A stretch of 64,000 bases of DNA from Pseudomonas sp. A34-9 (GCF_029543085.1 NZ_CP119967.1:3746501-3810500); one strand, 5' to 3'; shown: positions 51,690 to 60,033, counted from the first letter of the stretch. Notes: a model not told the origin generated them from the sequence alone. Numbers and translations: made by a program.

Positions 51690-52739
51690 ATGCTTGTTCA
51701 AGCCTACGGCGCCCACGCTGGCGACAAACCCCTTGAGCCGATGCAGATCAACCGCCGTACCCCGGCCGCCCATGATGTGCAGATCGATATCGCGTTCTGT
51801 GGCATTTGCCATTCCGACCTGCACCAGGTGCGCGCCGAATGGGCCGGCACGCAATTCCCTTGCGTACCGGGACACGAAATCGTCGGTCGCGTTTCAGCCG
51901 TCGGCGCCCATGTTTCGGACTACAAGGTCGGTGATCTGGTCGGTGTCGGTTGCATTGTCGACAGCTGCAAACATTGCGATGACTGCGAAAGTGGTCTGGA
52001 AAACTACTGCGACGGCATGATCGGCACCTATAACTTCCCGACCCCGGATGCACCGGGCTGGACGCTGGGCGGCTATTCGCAAAACATCGTCGTGCATGAA
52101 CGCTACGTGCTGCGCATCCGTCATCCCGAAGCGCAACTGGCCGCCGTCGCACCGCTGCTGTGTGCCGGCATCACCACTTACTCGCCGCTGCGCCACTGGA
52201 ACGCCGGCCCTGGCAAGAAAGTCGGCGTGGTCGGCATCGGTGGCCTCGGCCACATGGGCATCAAACTGGCCCACGCCCTGGGCGCTCACGTTGTGGCGTT
52301 CACCACCTCGGAATCCAAACGCGAAGCGGCCAAGGCGCTGGGTGCCGATGAAGTGGTGGTGTCGCGCAATGCCGAAGAAATGGCCGCACACGCCAAAAGT
52401 TTCGACTTGATCCTCAACACCGTCGCCGCGCCGCACGATCTCGACGCCTTTCTGGTGCTGCTCAAGCGTGATGGTGCGTTGACGCTGGTCGGCGCACCGG
52501 CCACCTCGCATCCGTCGCCAAACGTGTTCAACCTGATCATGAAGCGTCGCACGATTGCCGGCTCGATGATCGGTGGCATTGCCGAAACTCAGGAAATGCT
52601 CGACTTCTGCGCCGAGTACGGCATCGTCTCCGACATCGAACTGATCCGCGCCGACCAGATCAACGACGCCTACGAGCGCATGCTCCAGGGCGATGTGAAA
52701 TATCGTTTCGTGATCGACAACGCGACGTTGGCGGGCTGA
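51690..52739 (+). CDS. NADP-dependent zinc alcohol/aldehyde reductase (YahK-type)
   Basis: A 349-residue medium-chain dehydrogenase. Catalytic zinc ligands appear in FCGICHSD and PGHEIVG, the structural zinc in DSCKHCDDCESGLENYC (four Cys), and the cofactor motif is VVGIGGLGHMG. The CAGITTYSPLRHW segment and length place it in the cinnamyl-alcohol-dehydrogenase/YahK group, which reduces many aldehydes with NADPH. GAGGATGTTTCC precedes the ATG at 51690; the frame is open further upstream without similarity. A strong hairpin follows. Confidence 0.87.
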   Translation: MLVQAYGAHAGDKPLEPMQINRRTPAAHDVQIDIAFCGICHSDLHQVRAEWAGTQFPCVPGHEIVGRVSAVGAHVSDYKVGDLVGVGCIVDSCKHCDDCESGLENYCDGMIGTYNFPTPDAPGWTLGGYSQNIVVHERYVLRIRHPEAQLAAVAPLLCAGITTYSPLRHWNAGPGKKVGVVGIGGLGHMGIKLAHALGAHVVAFTTSESKREAAKALGADEVVVSRNAEEMAAHAKSFDLILNTVAAPHDLDAFLVLLKRDGALTLVGAPATSHPSPNVFNLIMKRRTIAGSMIGGIAETQEMLDFCAEYGIVSDIELIRADQINDAYERMLQGDVKYRFVIDNATLAG

Positions 52740-52747
52740 GCGTAAAC

Positions 52748-52778
52748 GCCCATTGACTGCTCAGCGCAGTCAATGGGC
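52748..52778 (+). terminator. Perfect 13-bp hairpin after the alcohol dehydrogenase gene
   Basis: GCCCATTGACTGC-TCAGC-GCAGTCAATGGGC is a perfect stem nine bases after the stop codon. Only TGTTG follows, so it may stabilise the 3' end or act as a weak terminator. Confidence 0.5.
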
Positions 52779-52883
52779 TGTTGAATTCTGTCGCCGGGAT
52801 TTGACAGGCCCGGCGTTGCTCGCCAGAGTCGCACCCCTTTGCCTGCCATCGGGCCGCAGGATTGTGCTGAACAGGGGTTGCCG

Positions 52884-53579
52884 TTGAACGAACATTCATT
52901 GTCCATGCGCCTTGAGCGCGTGGCTGCCCACGTGCCGGCCGGTGCACGGCTGGCCGATATCGGCTCGGACCACGGCTATCTGCCGGTGGCGCTGATGCGT
53001 CGTGGTTTGATCACTGCGGCGGTGGCTGGCGAGGTTGCGGCGACGCCGTTCCACGCCGCTGAACGCACTGTGCGCGAAAACGATTTGCAGCAGCACATCT
53101 GTGTGCGCAGGGCCGATGGTCTGGCAGCAATCAAACCTGACGACGGCATCACCGCCATCACGATCTGCGGCATGGGCGGCGAAACCATCCGCGACATCCT
53201 CGACAGCGGCAAGGCCCACCTCAGTGGCGAGGAACGCCTGATCCTGCAACCCAATGGCGGCGAACAACCGCTGCGCCAATGGCTGATGGACAATGGCTAC
53301 CGCATCCTCAGCGAAGAACTGCTGCTGGAAAATCGCTTCCACTACGAAATCATCGTGGCCGAAAGCGCTGAACCGCTGATCTATACCGACCAGGAGCTGT
53401 ACTTCGGCCCCTTGCAGATGCAGGCCCGCAGCCCCGAGTTTCTGCGCAAATGGCAGCACAAACTTCACCATAAGCAGAAGACGCTGAGCCAACTCGCCCA
53501 TGCGCAACAAAGCCTGCCAGAGCAAAAGCTGCAAGACCTCAAACAACAGACACGCTGGATCACCGAGCTGCTGGCCTGA
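52884..53579 (+). CDS. trmK: tRNA (adenine-22-N1)-methyltransferase TrmK-like protein
   Basis: A 231-residue methyltransferase of the TrmK family. The SAM motif is ADIGSDHGYLPVALMRRG, then GEVAATPFHAAERTV, and the family block ITICGMGGETIRDIL with LQPNGGEQPLRQWL. TrmK methylates N1 of A22 in tRNA in Bacillus; the role in Pseudomonas is inferred. The C-terminal coiled coil (WQHKLHHKQKTLSQLAHAQQ) is also typical. The start is a TTG at 52884, chosen because AGGGG precedes it and the homologous N-terminus NEHSLSMRLERV begins there; an ATG lies at 52905. Confidence 0.83.
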   Translation: MNEHSLSMRLERVAAHVPAGARLADIGSDHGYLPVALMRRGLITAAVAGEVAATPFHAAERTVRENDLQQHICVRRADGLAAIKPDDGITAITICGMGGETIRDILDSGKAHLSGEERLILQPNGGEQPLRQWLMDNGYRILSEELLLENRFHYEIIVAESAEPLIYTDQELYFGPLQMQARSPEFLRKWQHKLHHKQKTLSQLAHAQQSLPEQKLQDLKQQTRWITELLA

Positions 53580-53760
53580 GCGCCAGCGTTTCGCACTGAG
53601 ATAGCGCGTGCACAGGATGACTGCTCGCGCGCCCTCATTTGATACACCACATCACAAATGATGTACCTCAAGCCCCATTTATCAATTCCCGCCCGCCTCT
53701 TAAAGTCCTCTCCAACAGCCGCCCATCACTTCGACGGGCCAGCGACTGGAGATACCCCAA

Positions 53761-53976
53761 ATGCCTTTCATCAGCGTACGCATCACCCGTGACGGCGTGA
53801 CCCGGGAACAGAAAGCCCAGGTCATCAAAGAGATCACCGAAACGATGGAACGGGTGCTGCACAAAGACCCGAAACTCACCCATATCGTGATCGAAGAAGT
53901 CGACACCGATAACTGGGGTTATGCCGGCATCACCACCACCGAATATCGCCAGCAGTTGGCGGATTCGCAGTCATGA
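53761..53976 (+). CDS. 4-oxalocrotonate tautomerase-family protein
   Basis: A 71-residue protein beginning MPFISVRITRDGVTREQKA. After Met removal the amino-terminal proline would be the catalytic base of the tautomerase superfamily. HIVIEEVDTDNWGYAG supplies the second half of the fold. These enzymes act as small hexamers or dimers on enol/keto acids. It overlaps the DsbA gene by four bases (ATGA), so the two are translationally coupled. Confidence 0.87.
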   Translation: MPFISVRITRDGVTREQKAQVIKEITETMERVLHKDPKLTHIVIEEVDTDNWGYAGITTTEYRQQLADSQS

Positions 53977-54629
53977 GCCGGGCAGTAAAAATCGATTTCG
54001 TGTCGGATGTCGTTTGCCCCTGGTGCGCGCTGGGCGTCACGGCTCTGGAGCAAGCGATCAAGAATCTGGCGGGCGAAGTCGCCGTCGAGTTGACTTACAA
54101 ACCGTTCGAATTGAATCCGGACATGCCTGCCGAAGGTGAGCACGCCATTGAGCACATGATGCGCAAATACGGGCGCAGCGCTGAGCAGGTGGCGGATCGC
54201 AACGCGATGATCATCGAGCGCGGTGAGCAGATCGGCTTTCACTTCGACCTGGAAAAACGCAGCCATTTCCACAACACCTTCGATGCCCACCGACTGCTGT
54301 TCTGGGCCGCCACACAAGGACGTCAGCGCGAGTTGAAGCAAGCCTTGCTCAAGGCCTACTTCACTGACGGCATGAACCCGAATGACCACGCCACGCTGGT
54401 GACACTGGCAGAAGCAGTCGGGCTCGATGGCCCGCGTGCGCAAGAGGTTCTGGCCAACGCTGAGTTCGGCCAGGCCGTGCGCGAACTTGAACGGTTTTAC
54501 CAGCAACGCGGCATCGATTCGGTTCCGGCCATGGTTCTCGATGACAAACAGGTCATCCCCGGTTCCCAGTCCGTCGCTTATTACGAGCAAGCGTTACGTC
54601 AGGCAGCGCAGGTTCCAACTTACGCCTGA
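53973..54629 (+). CDS. DsbA-family FrnE-like oxidoreductase
   Basis: A 218-residue cytosolic thioredoxin-fold protein with the active-site motif CPWC (Cys15 and Cys18) and a helical insert (HAIEHMMRKYG, RSHFHNTFDAHRLLFWAATQ). The cis-Pro loop is GIDSVPAMVLDD. It resembles FrnE and the polyketide-type isomerase branch of the DsbA superfamily. There is no signal peptide, so it probably acts on cytosolic thiols. It is cistron two of the tautomerase-DsbA-SDR group. Confidence 0.87.
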   Translation: MSRAVKIDFVSDVVCPWCALGVTALEQAIKNLAGEVAVELTYKPFELNPDMPAEGEHAIEHMMRKYGRSAEQVADRNAMIIERGEQIGFHFDLEKRSHFHNTFDAHRLLFWAATQGRQRELKQALLKAYFTDGMNPNDHATLVTLAEAVGLDGPRAQEVLANAEFGQAVRELERFYQQRGIDSVPAMVLDDKQVIPGSQSVAYYEQALRQAAQVPTYA

Positions 54630-54677
54630 ATACTCGAAAGCCGTTTTTCAACCATCCAGATTGCATGAGGAAACATC

Positions 54678-55388
54678 ATGAGCACGTCCAACAAAGTTGT
54701 AGTGATTACCGGCGCCTCGCAGGGCATTGGCGCAGGCCTGGTCAAGGGATTCCGTGAGCGCGGCTATCAGGTGGTCGCGACCTCGCGCTCGATCAAACCG
54801 TCCACCGACCCGGACATTCTCGCCGTCGCCGGTGACATCGCCGACCCGCAGACCGCCGTGCGGGTGATTCGCGAAGCCGTTGCACGTTTCGGGCGCATCG
54901 ATACGCTGGTGAACAACGCCGGGATCTTCGTCGCTAAACCCTTCACCGAATACAGCAAAGAAGACTACGCACAGGTCGTGGCGACCAACATGAGCGGCTT
55001 CTTCCACATCTCGCAATTGGCCATTGCCGAAATGGAGAAAAACGCCAGTGGCCACATCGTCAGCGTCACCACCAGTCTGGTCGATCATGCGATTGATGGC
55101 GTGCCGTCGGTGCTCGCATCACTGACCAAGGGTGGCATCAACGCGGCGACCAAATCCCTGGCCATCGAGTACGCCAAGCGTGGCATTCGGGTCAATGCAG
55201 TATCGCCGGGCATCATCAAAACGCCGATGCACGGTGAAGAAACTCACGCCGCCCTCGGTAGCCTGCACCCGGTCGGGCATATGGGTGAGATCGATGACAT
55301 CGTGCAAGCGATCCTCTACCTGGACGGCGCGAACTTCGTGACCGGCGAAATCCTCCATGTCGACGGTGGTCAGAGCGCTGGCCATTGA
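54678..55388 (+). CDS. SDR-family protein lacking the catalytic tyrosine
   Basis: A 236-residue SDR with TGASQGIG, LVNNAG and the PGIIKTPM loop intact, so cofactor binding is expected. The catalytic segment reads VPSVLASLTKGGINAATKS: Lys151 is present, but the position four before it, where Tyr should stand, is Ala147. Ser133 remains. A normal SDR reduction is doubtful; a changed mechanism or a binding role is possible. It follows the DsbA gene after 48 bp, and the LysR gene is next on the same strand. Confidence 0.83.
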   Translation: MSTSNKVVVITGASQGIGAGLVKGFRERGYQVVATSRSIKPSTDPDILAVAGDIADPQTAVRVIREAVARFGRIDTLVNNAGIFVAKPFTEYSKEDYAQVVATNMSGFFHISQLAIAEMEKNASGHIVSVTTSLVDHAIDGVPSVLASLTKGGINAATKSLAIEYAKRGIRVNAVSPGIIKTPMHGEETHAALGSLHPVGHMGEIDDIVQAILYLDGANFVTGEILHVDGGQSAGH

Positions 55389-55426
55389 TATCTCCCCGCT
55401 GCATCGTCGGTATGTACCGGCGATGC

Positions 55427-55489
55427 CGCTTCATGAGATAAGCCAGAAGATGAACCGACAGTTGATCCTCAGGCTTATCCCATGAAGCG
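55427..55489 (+). promoter_or_regulatory. 18-bp inverted repeat covering the LysR start codon
   Basis: CGCTTCATGAGATAAGCC (55427-55444) and GGCTTATCCCATGAAGCG (55472-55489) are inverted copies with one mismatch and a 27-base loop. The right arm contains the start codon and the only ribosome-binding-like bases of the LysR gene. It may act as a dimer operator, as an RNA hairpin that hides the start, or both. Confidence 0.7.
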
Positions 55490-56402
55490 TCACTTTGAAG
55501 ACTTGCAGTTGGGCAGTATCGAACTCTTTTGCCTCGCCGCTGAAGCCGGCAGTTTCACCGCCGCCGCCCAGCTTGCAGGCGTTACGCCGGCAGCCGTGAG
55601 TCGGTCGATTCTGCGGCTCGAAAAACGTTTGGGTTCTCGTTTGTTTGCCCGAACCACGCGCAGTATTCGGCTGACCGAGGCCGGCAGAAACTTTTTCGTC
55701 CAGTGCAGCCAGGCGCTGACGCAACTGGTCGAAGCGCAACAAGAAGTCATGGGCGCGCAGACGTCACCGTCCGGTCAGTTACGCATCAGCCTCCCCACCA
55801 CCTACGGACATCACCGCATCCTGCCGCTGCTGCCGACATTTCGCGCGCTCTATCCTGACGTCACGGTCGATATCCACTTGGGTAACCGCAATATCGACTT
55901 CGTCGGCGAAGGCTACGATCTGGCGATCCGCGTCCGCGCGCAACCGGATTCGACCATGGTCGCGCGGCTGCTGGAGGATGCAAAACTGGTGGTGGTCGCC
56001 TCCCCCGAGTATCTGAAAAAGGCTGGCACACCGAAGACGCTGGAAGATCTGGTGCAGCACGAGTGCATTCAGTTCGAACTGCCGAGCAGCGGGCGGCGGA
56101 TTTCCTGGCTATTCCAGGAAAATGGCCACGCTCGTGAAGTATTTTCCGACGGCGGTTACTCCTGTTCCGATGACGTGCTCGGCGGCGTCACCCTGGCCAA
56201 ACATGGTGCCGGGGTCTTTCAAACCTACAGGTTCATCGTCGAAAAAGAGCTGGCCGATGGTAGCCTCGTCGAGATTCTCCAGCCGTATGCCGGCCGCTCG
56301 CGTCCCTACACGTTGTTGTATCCACACGGCCGGTATGTGCCGCAACGGGTACGGGCGTTTGTTGATTTTCTGTTGCAGTTTCGTGATGAGTGGGCCGGTT
56401 AA
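55482..56402 (+). CDS. LysR-family transcriptional regulator
   Basis: A 306-residue LysR regulator: helix-turn-helix FCLAAEAGSFTAAAQLAGVT, PAAVSRSILRLEKRLGSRLF, then a substrate-binding domain (LRISLPTTYGHHRILPLLPT, VDIHLGNRNIDFVGEGYDLA). It belongs to the common group that controls adjacent oxidoreductase genes; here the upstream SDR/DsbA/tautomerase genes are the likely targets. No strong ribosome binding site is seen, and the start codon is in an 18-bp inverted repeat. Confidence 0.88.
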   Translation: MKRHFEDLQLGSIELFCLAAEAGSFTAAAQLAGVTPAAVSRSILRLEKRLGSRLFARTTRSIRLTEAGRNFFVQCSQALTQLVEAQQEVMGAQTSPSGQLRISLPTTYGHHRILPLLPTFRALYPDVTVDIHLGNRNIDFVGEGYDLAIRVRAQPDSTMVARLLEDAKLVVVASPEYLKKAGTPKTLEDLVQHECIQFELPSSGRRISWLFQENGHAREVFSDGGYSCSDDVLGGVTLAKHGAGVFQTYRFIVEKELADGSLVEILQPYAGRSRPYTLLYPHGRYVPQRVRAFVDFLLQFRDEWAG

Positions 56403-56432
56403 CGCTGATTAAATCGGCGCAACACAAATGAT

Positions 56433-56459
56433 AAAAGCCTGCTTTTCAGGGCAGGCTTT
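56433..56459. terminator. Terminator between LysR and isochorismatase genes
   Basis: AAAGCCTGC-TTTTCAGG-GCAGGCTTT forms a nine-bp stem between two convergent genes; it repeats the hairpin at 50511. The T run on the plus strand is interrupted by CG, so it may be weaker in that direction. Confidence 0.8.
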
Positions 56460-56476
56460 CGTTTGGCGAATGCAGC

Positions 56477-57109
56477 TTACTTCTGCTGAGCCGTCAGCGC
56501 CGAGTAGCTGTTCATCAGGTTGCGGTAGTTGGGGATTCGCTGCGACAGCAAGTTACCCAGCCCTTCAATGTCGTTGCGCCAGTCGCGGTGCAGCTCACAC
56601 GCCACCGAGAACCAGTTCATCATCTGTGCGCCGGCCTGGGTCATGCGGCTCCACGCAGCTTGTTGCACGGTGGTGTTGAAGGTGCCGGAAGCATCGGTCA
56701 CCACAAACACATCAAACCCTTCTGCCAGCGCCGACAAGGTCGGGAACGCTACGCAGACATCCGTCACTACACCGGCAATGATGATCTGCTTGCGGCCGGT
56801 GGCTTTGATCGCCTTCACAAAATCTTCGTTGTCCCAGGCGTTGATCTGACCTGGGCGAGCAATGTACGGCGCGTCCGGGAACATCTCTTTCAACTCTGGT
56901 ACCAGCGGGCCGTTCGGGCCTTGTTCGAAACTGGTGGTGAGGATGGTCGGCAGTTCGAAGAACTTGGCCAGATCGGCCAGGGCCAGCACGTTGTTCTTGA
57001 ATTCGTTGGGCGAGAAGTCCTGTACCAGAGAAATCAGACCGGTCTGGTGATCAACCAGCAGCACAATGGCGTCGTCTTTGTTCAGGCGGTTGTAGGTTGG
57101 AGTGGTCAT
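56477..57109 (-). CDS. Isochorismatase-family cysteine hydrolase (YcaC-like)
   Basis: A 210-residue hydrolase with the Asp-Lys-Cys site: Asp20 (LLVDHQTGL) and Cys119 (GVVTDVCVAF), with the cis-peptide region IIAGVVTD between. The sequence resembles YcaC, a hydrolase of unknown substrate that is common in Pseudomonas. The start at 57109 has AAGGGACG upstream and begins at the family's N-terminus; the longer frame upstream shows no similarity. It is separated from the TetR gene by about 155 bp. Confidence 0.86.
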   Translation of the reverse strand: MTTPTYNRLNKDDAIVLLVDHQTGLISLVQDFSPNEFKNNVLALADLAKFFELPTILTTSFEQGPNGPLVPELKEMFPDAPYIARPGQINAWDNEDFVKAIKATGRKQIIIAGVVTDVCVAFPTLSALAEGFDVFVVTDASGTFNTTVQQAAWSRMTQAGAQMMNWFSVACELHRDWRNDIEGLGNLLSQRIPNYRNLMNSYSALTAQQK

Positions 57110-57263
57110 GGGCGTGCGTCCCTTTTCAATGTTGGATTTGTTGTTGCGTTCAAGTTGGGTACAGATTACTGACGCATTGAAAAGGGATAAATCGGTTGGA
57201 ATGTGTTTCACCGTCCACTCAAACAGGACAATAAACCTTCATTGCCATGGACACTGCAACGCC

Positions 57264-57848
57264 TCAAACGCGCAAAAGGTGCTGGGTCATCGCCATCGAA
57301 GTTTCCAGGGATTGCCCGGTGCGCTGCAATTTATTCAGCAAACTGGCGCCCAGCCACAACTGATACAGGGTTTCCGCCAGATGCCGGGCGTTGCCCTGGG
57401 GCAGGCAGTTTTCGGCTTGGCCCTGCTCGATACACAGGGCAATGCGCGCCACCACTTGCTCGGCACCATCACGCAAGGTAAGGCGCATTGACTCCGACAG
57501 GTCGGCGACTTCGGCACTGAGTTTCACCACCAGACACTCGTCGCCGTGGCCTTCGAGGGTGCAACGGTTCTGCCAGCCCTGCCAGTAATCCATCAAGCGC
57601 TCATAGGCGCTGAGCCCCGGCAGCGTCAGGCGTCGCTCCATGTCGGCGAGGTAGCCGACGAAGTAATCCGCGAGCAGCGCCTGGCCGTACAACTCTTTGG
57701 ATTTGAAGTAGTGATAGAACGAACCCTTGGGCACACCGGCGGTTTGCAGGATTTCGTTGAGGCCGACACTGGTGAAGCCTTTCTCGGCCATCATCCGGTG
57801 GCCGGTGTCGAGCAAGTGTTGGCGGGTGTCGTCGTAGGTCGGTTTCAT
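57264..57848 (-). CDS. TetR-family repressor, NemR-like
   Basis: A 194-residue TetR repressor: helix-turn-helix GFTSVGLNEILQTAGVPKGS with FYHYFKSKELYGQALL. The C-terminal domain has NRCTLEGHGDECLVVKLSAE with Cys96 and Cys105; E. coli NemR senses electrophiles and hypochlorite through Cys106 in the matching ...CL... position. A near-copy of the operator TAGACGACTGGTCTA lies in its own promoter, and further copies precede a DJ-1-like gene and an ene-reductase. It therefore looks like the repressor of a NemR-type detoxification regulon. The ATG at 57848 has no strong ribosome binding site. Confidence 0.84.
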   Translation of the reverse strand: MKPTYDDTRQHLLDTGHRMMAEKGFTSVGLNEILQTAGVPKGSFYHYFKSKELYGQALLADYFVGYLADMERRLTLPGLSAYERLMDYWQGWQNRCTLEGHGDECLVVKLSAEVADLSESMRLTLRDGAEQVVARIALCIEQGQAENCLPQGNARHLAETLYQLWLGASLLNKLQRTGQSLETSMAMTQHLLRV

Positions 57849-57869
57849 GGGGCGCACATTACCAGGCAA

Positions 57870-57884
57870 TAGACCAGTCGTATA
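57870..57884 (-). promoter_or_regulatory. NemR-type operator upstream of the TetR gene
   Basis: On the minus strand TATACGACTGGTCTA differs by one base from the two operators at 57944 and 58803. It lies 22 bp before the TetR start codon, in position for self-repression. Confidence 0.75.
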
Positions 57885-57943
57885 TTTGGAGGAACGGAAG
57901 TTTGCCATACCTGTCGATGAAAAACCGCAGGATAAAAAATTAC

Positions 57944-57958
57944 TAGACGACTGGTCTA
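57944..57958 (+). promoter_or_regulatory. NemR-type operator upstream of the DJ-1-like gene
   Basis: TAGACGACTGGTCTA, followed by AT, is an imperfect palindrome (TAGAC...GTCTA) identical over 17 bases to the site at 58803. It is about 100 bp upstream of the DJ-1-like start and also faces the TetR gene. Confidence 0.8.
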
Positions 57959-58060
57959 ATTGGAATCTATGCTGCGCCCCGACAAACGTTTTTTGACCGG
58001 TGTGGCCGATGTGCGAATCCTTCGCCCCATCGAAGACACCCGACCCATACAAGGTGCTCC

Positions 58061-58738
58061 ATGAAAATCCTGATGGTTCTGACTTCCCACGATCAACTCG
58101 GTAACACCGGCAAAAAAACCGGCTTCTGGCTGGAAGAGTTCGCCGCGCCCTACTACGCCTTCAAGGACGCCGGCGCCGACGTCACTCTGGTTTCCCCGGC
58201 TGGCGGCCAGCCGCCACTCGACCCGAAAAGCGATGAGCCTGATGCTCAAACCGCCGAGACCGATCGCTTCCGTCAGGATCCGGCGGCACAACAGGCACTG
58301 GCCAACACCGGTCGTTTGGCCGACGTCAGCGCTGAAGGTTTCGATGCCGTGTTTTATCCGGGTGGCCACGGCCCGCTGTGGGATCTGGCCGAAGACAAGC
58401 ACTCGATCGCGTTGATCGAAGCGTTCGACCGCGCCAACAAACCCCACGGTTTTGTCTGCCATGCACCTGGCGTATTGCGCCATGTCCTCACCGCTGACAG
58501 CAAACCGTTGGTACAGCATCGCGAAGTCACCGGTTTCACCAATTCCGAAGAAGCCGCTGTCGGCCTGACGGACGTGGTGCCGTTCCTGATCGAGGACGAA
58601 TTCCAGCGTCTCGGCGGTTATTACTCGAAAGTCGCTGACTGGCAGGTGCATGTGGTCGCCGACGGCCAACTGGTCACGGGCCAGAACCCGGCCAGCTCCG
58701 CCGCCGTCGCCGAAAAACTGCTGAAGATGCTCGGCTAA
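58061..58738 (+). CDS. DJ-1/HchA-like glyoxalase-type protein
   Basis: A 225-residue class I amidotransferase-fold protein: SHDQLGNTGKKTGFWLEEFA with the acidic residue Glu26, FYPGGHGPLWDLA, and the nucleophile Cys133 in HGFVCHAPGVL. This is the layout of the Hsp31-like glyoxalase III branch, which converts methylglyoxal to lactate without glutathione. An operator shared with the ene-reductase and TetR genes lies upstream, so it is part of an electrophile response. A terminator at 58759 separates it from the ene-reductase. Confidence 0.86.
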   Translation: MKILMVLTSHDQLGNTGKKTGFWLEEFAAPYYAFKDAGADVTLVSPAGGQPPLDPKSDEPDAQTAETDRFRQDPAAQQALANTGRLADVSAEGFDAVFYPGGHGPLWDLAEDKHSIALIEAFDRANKPHGFVCHAPGVLRHVLTADSKPLVQHREVTGFTNSEEAAVGLTDVVPFLIEDEFQRLGGYYSKVADWQVHVVADGQLVTGQNPASSAAVAEKLLKMLG

Positions 58739-58758
58739 ACCCTCGCACAACCTTTCCA

Positions 58759-58792
58759 AACGCCGGGTGCGTCTTGCCCGGCGTTATTTTTT
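58759..58792 (+). terminator. Rho-independent terminator after the DJ-1-like gene
   Basis: AACGCCGGG-TGCGTCTTG-CCCGGCGTT is followed by ATTTTTTC. The ene-reductase operator begins 11 bp later, so the two genes are transcribed separately. Confidence 0.88.
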
Positions 58793-58802
58793 CGCCCACC
58801 AA

Positions 58803-58817
58803 TAGACGACTGGTCTA
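58803..58817 (+). promoter_or_regulatory. NemR-type operator upstream of the ene-reductase gene
   Basis: TAGACGACTGGTCTA is identical to the operator at 57944, and the identity extends through the next two bases (AT). It lies 24-38 bp before the ene-reductase ATG, where binding would block transcription. Confidence 0.8.
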
Positions 58818-58840
58818 ATAAACCACGAACAAGGTCATCC

Positions 58841-59965
58841 ATGAATCACAGCAGTTTCTTCACACCCGTCAAACTGGGCCATCACACCCTGAAAAACCGT
58901 ATTGTCCTGCCGCCCCTCACCCGCCAGCGCAGCACCCAACCGGGCAATATCGCCAATGAGCTGATGGCCGAGTATTACCAACAGCGCGCCGGCGCCGGTC
59001 TGCTGGTCACTGAAGGCACGCAGATCGAACCTCGTGGCCAGGGTTATGCGTGGACGCCGGGCATTCATACGCCTGAGCAAATCGCCGGTTGGCGCAAAGT
59101 CACCGAGGCCGTGCATGCCGTGGACGGGGTGATTTTCGCCCAGCTGTGGCACGTCGGCCGCGTCTCCCACACCGCGTTGCAACCCGACGGCGCTGCCCCG
59201 GTATCCGCGTCCGCCGTAGCCACCGACCGGGTCAGCGTGTTTATCGAAACCGCGCCCGGCGCCGGTGAACTGGTGCCGCCGTCGGCGCCTCGCGCACTGA
59301 GCACTGATGAAGTCCAGGCACTGGTTCAGCTGTACATCCAGGCGGCGCGCAACGCGATGGACGCCGGTTTCGACGGCATTGAATTGCACTGCGCCAATGG
59401 TTATCTGGTGAACCAGTTCATCTCCGCCCACAGCAATTTGCGCAACGATCAGTACGGTGGCTCGCTGCACAACCGTCTGCGTTTTCTCAAGGAAGTGGTT
59501 GCCGGTGTCGCCGAGTGCATCGGCAAAGAAAAAGTCGGCGTGCGTTTCGCACCGCTGTTCACCACCACCGATGAAGCGCGGACCTATTTGGGCATGGTCG
59601 AAGAGGATCCGCACACCACTTACATCGAAGCGATCAAAGTGCTGCAAGACGTCGGCATTGCCTATCTGTCCATCGCCGAAGCAGACTGGGACAACGCCCC
59701 GGCAATGCCCCTCACGTTTCGTCAGGCCGTGCGCGACAGCTTCAGCGGCGCGATCATTTACGCCGGACGCTATACCGCAGAATCCGGCGCGCAACTGCTC
59801 GACTCCGGGCTGGCCGATCTGGTCGCCTTCGGCCGGCCGTTCATGGCCAACCCCGATCTGCCGGCGCGGATTGCCAATGACTGGCCGTTGAATGCGTTGA
59901 ACCCGGCGACGGTGTATGGCGGTACCGCGGAGGGCTACACCGACTACCCCGTTTATCCCGGCTAA
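58841..59965 (+). CDS. Old-yellow-enzyme-family ene-reductase (NemA-like)
   Basis: A 374-residue FMN enzyme of the OYE family: LKNRIVLPPLTRQRSTQPGN, LVTEGTQIEPRGQGYAWTPG, AQLWHVGRVSH, and the substrate-binding pair in ELHCANGYLVNQF (His and Asn). NDQYGGSLHNRLRF and LVAFGRPFMANPDLPARI complete the pattern. Relatives reduce N-ethylmaleimide, nitro-esters and other activated alkenes with NADPH. It has its own NemR-type operator and a strong terminator, so it is the third unit of the electrophile regulon. Confidence 0.9.
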   Translation: MNHSSFFTPVKLGHHTLKNRIVLPPLTRQRSTQPGNIANELMAEYYQQRAGAGLLVTEGTQIEPRGQGYAWTPGIHTPEQIAGWRKVTEAVHAVDGVIFAQLWHVGRVSHTALQPDGAAPVSASAVATDRVSVFIETAPGAGELVPPSAPRALSTDEVQALVQLYIQAARNAMDAGFDGIELHCANGYLVNQFISAHSNLRNDQYGGSLHNRLRFLKEVVAGVAECIGKEKVGVRFAPLFTTTDEARTYLGMVEEDPHTTYIEAIKVLQDVGIAYLSIAEADWDNAPAMPLTFRQAVRDSFSGAIIYAGRYTAESGAQLLDSGLADLVAFGRPFMANPDLPARIANDWPLNALNPATVYGGTAEGYTDYPVYPG

Positions 59966-59981
59966 GCCTTTCAATACACAG

Positions 59982-60011
59982 TAAACGCTCCCGAAATATC
60001 GGGAGCGTTTA
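59982..60011. terminator. Hairpin terminator after the ene-reductase gene
   Basis: TAAACGCTCCCGA-AATA-TCGGGAGCGTTTA is a perfect 13-bp stem, 17 bases after the stop. The T tract is within the stem end (GTTTATCC), so efficiency is uncertain. Confidence 0.7.
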
Positions 60012-60033
60012 TCCGAGTCGGAGTGCAAGCCCT

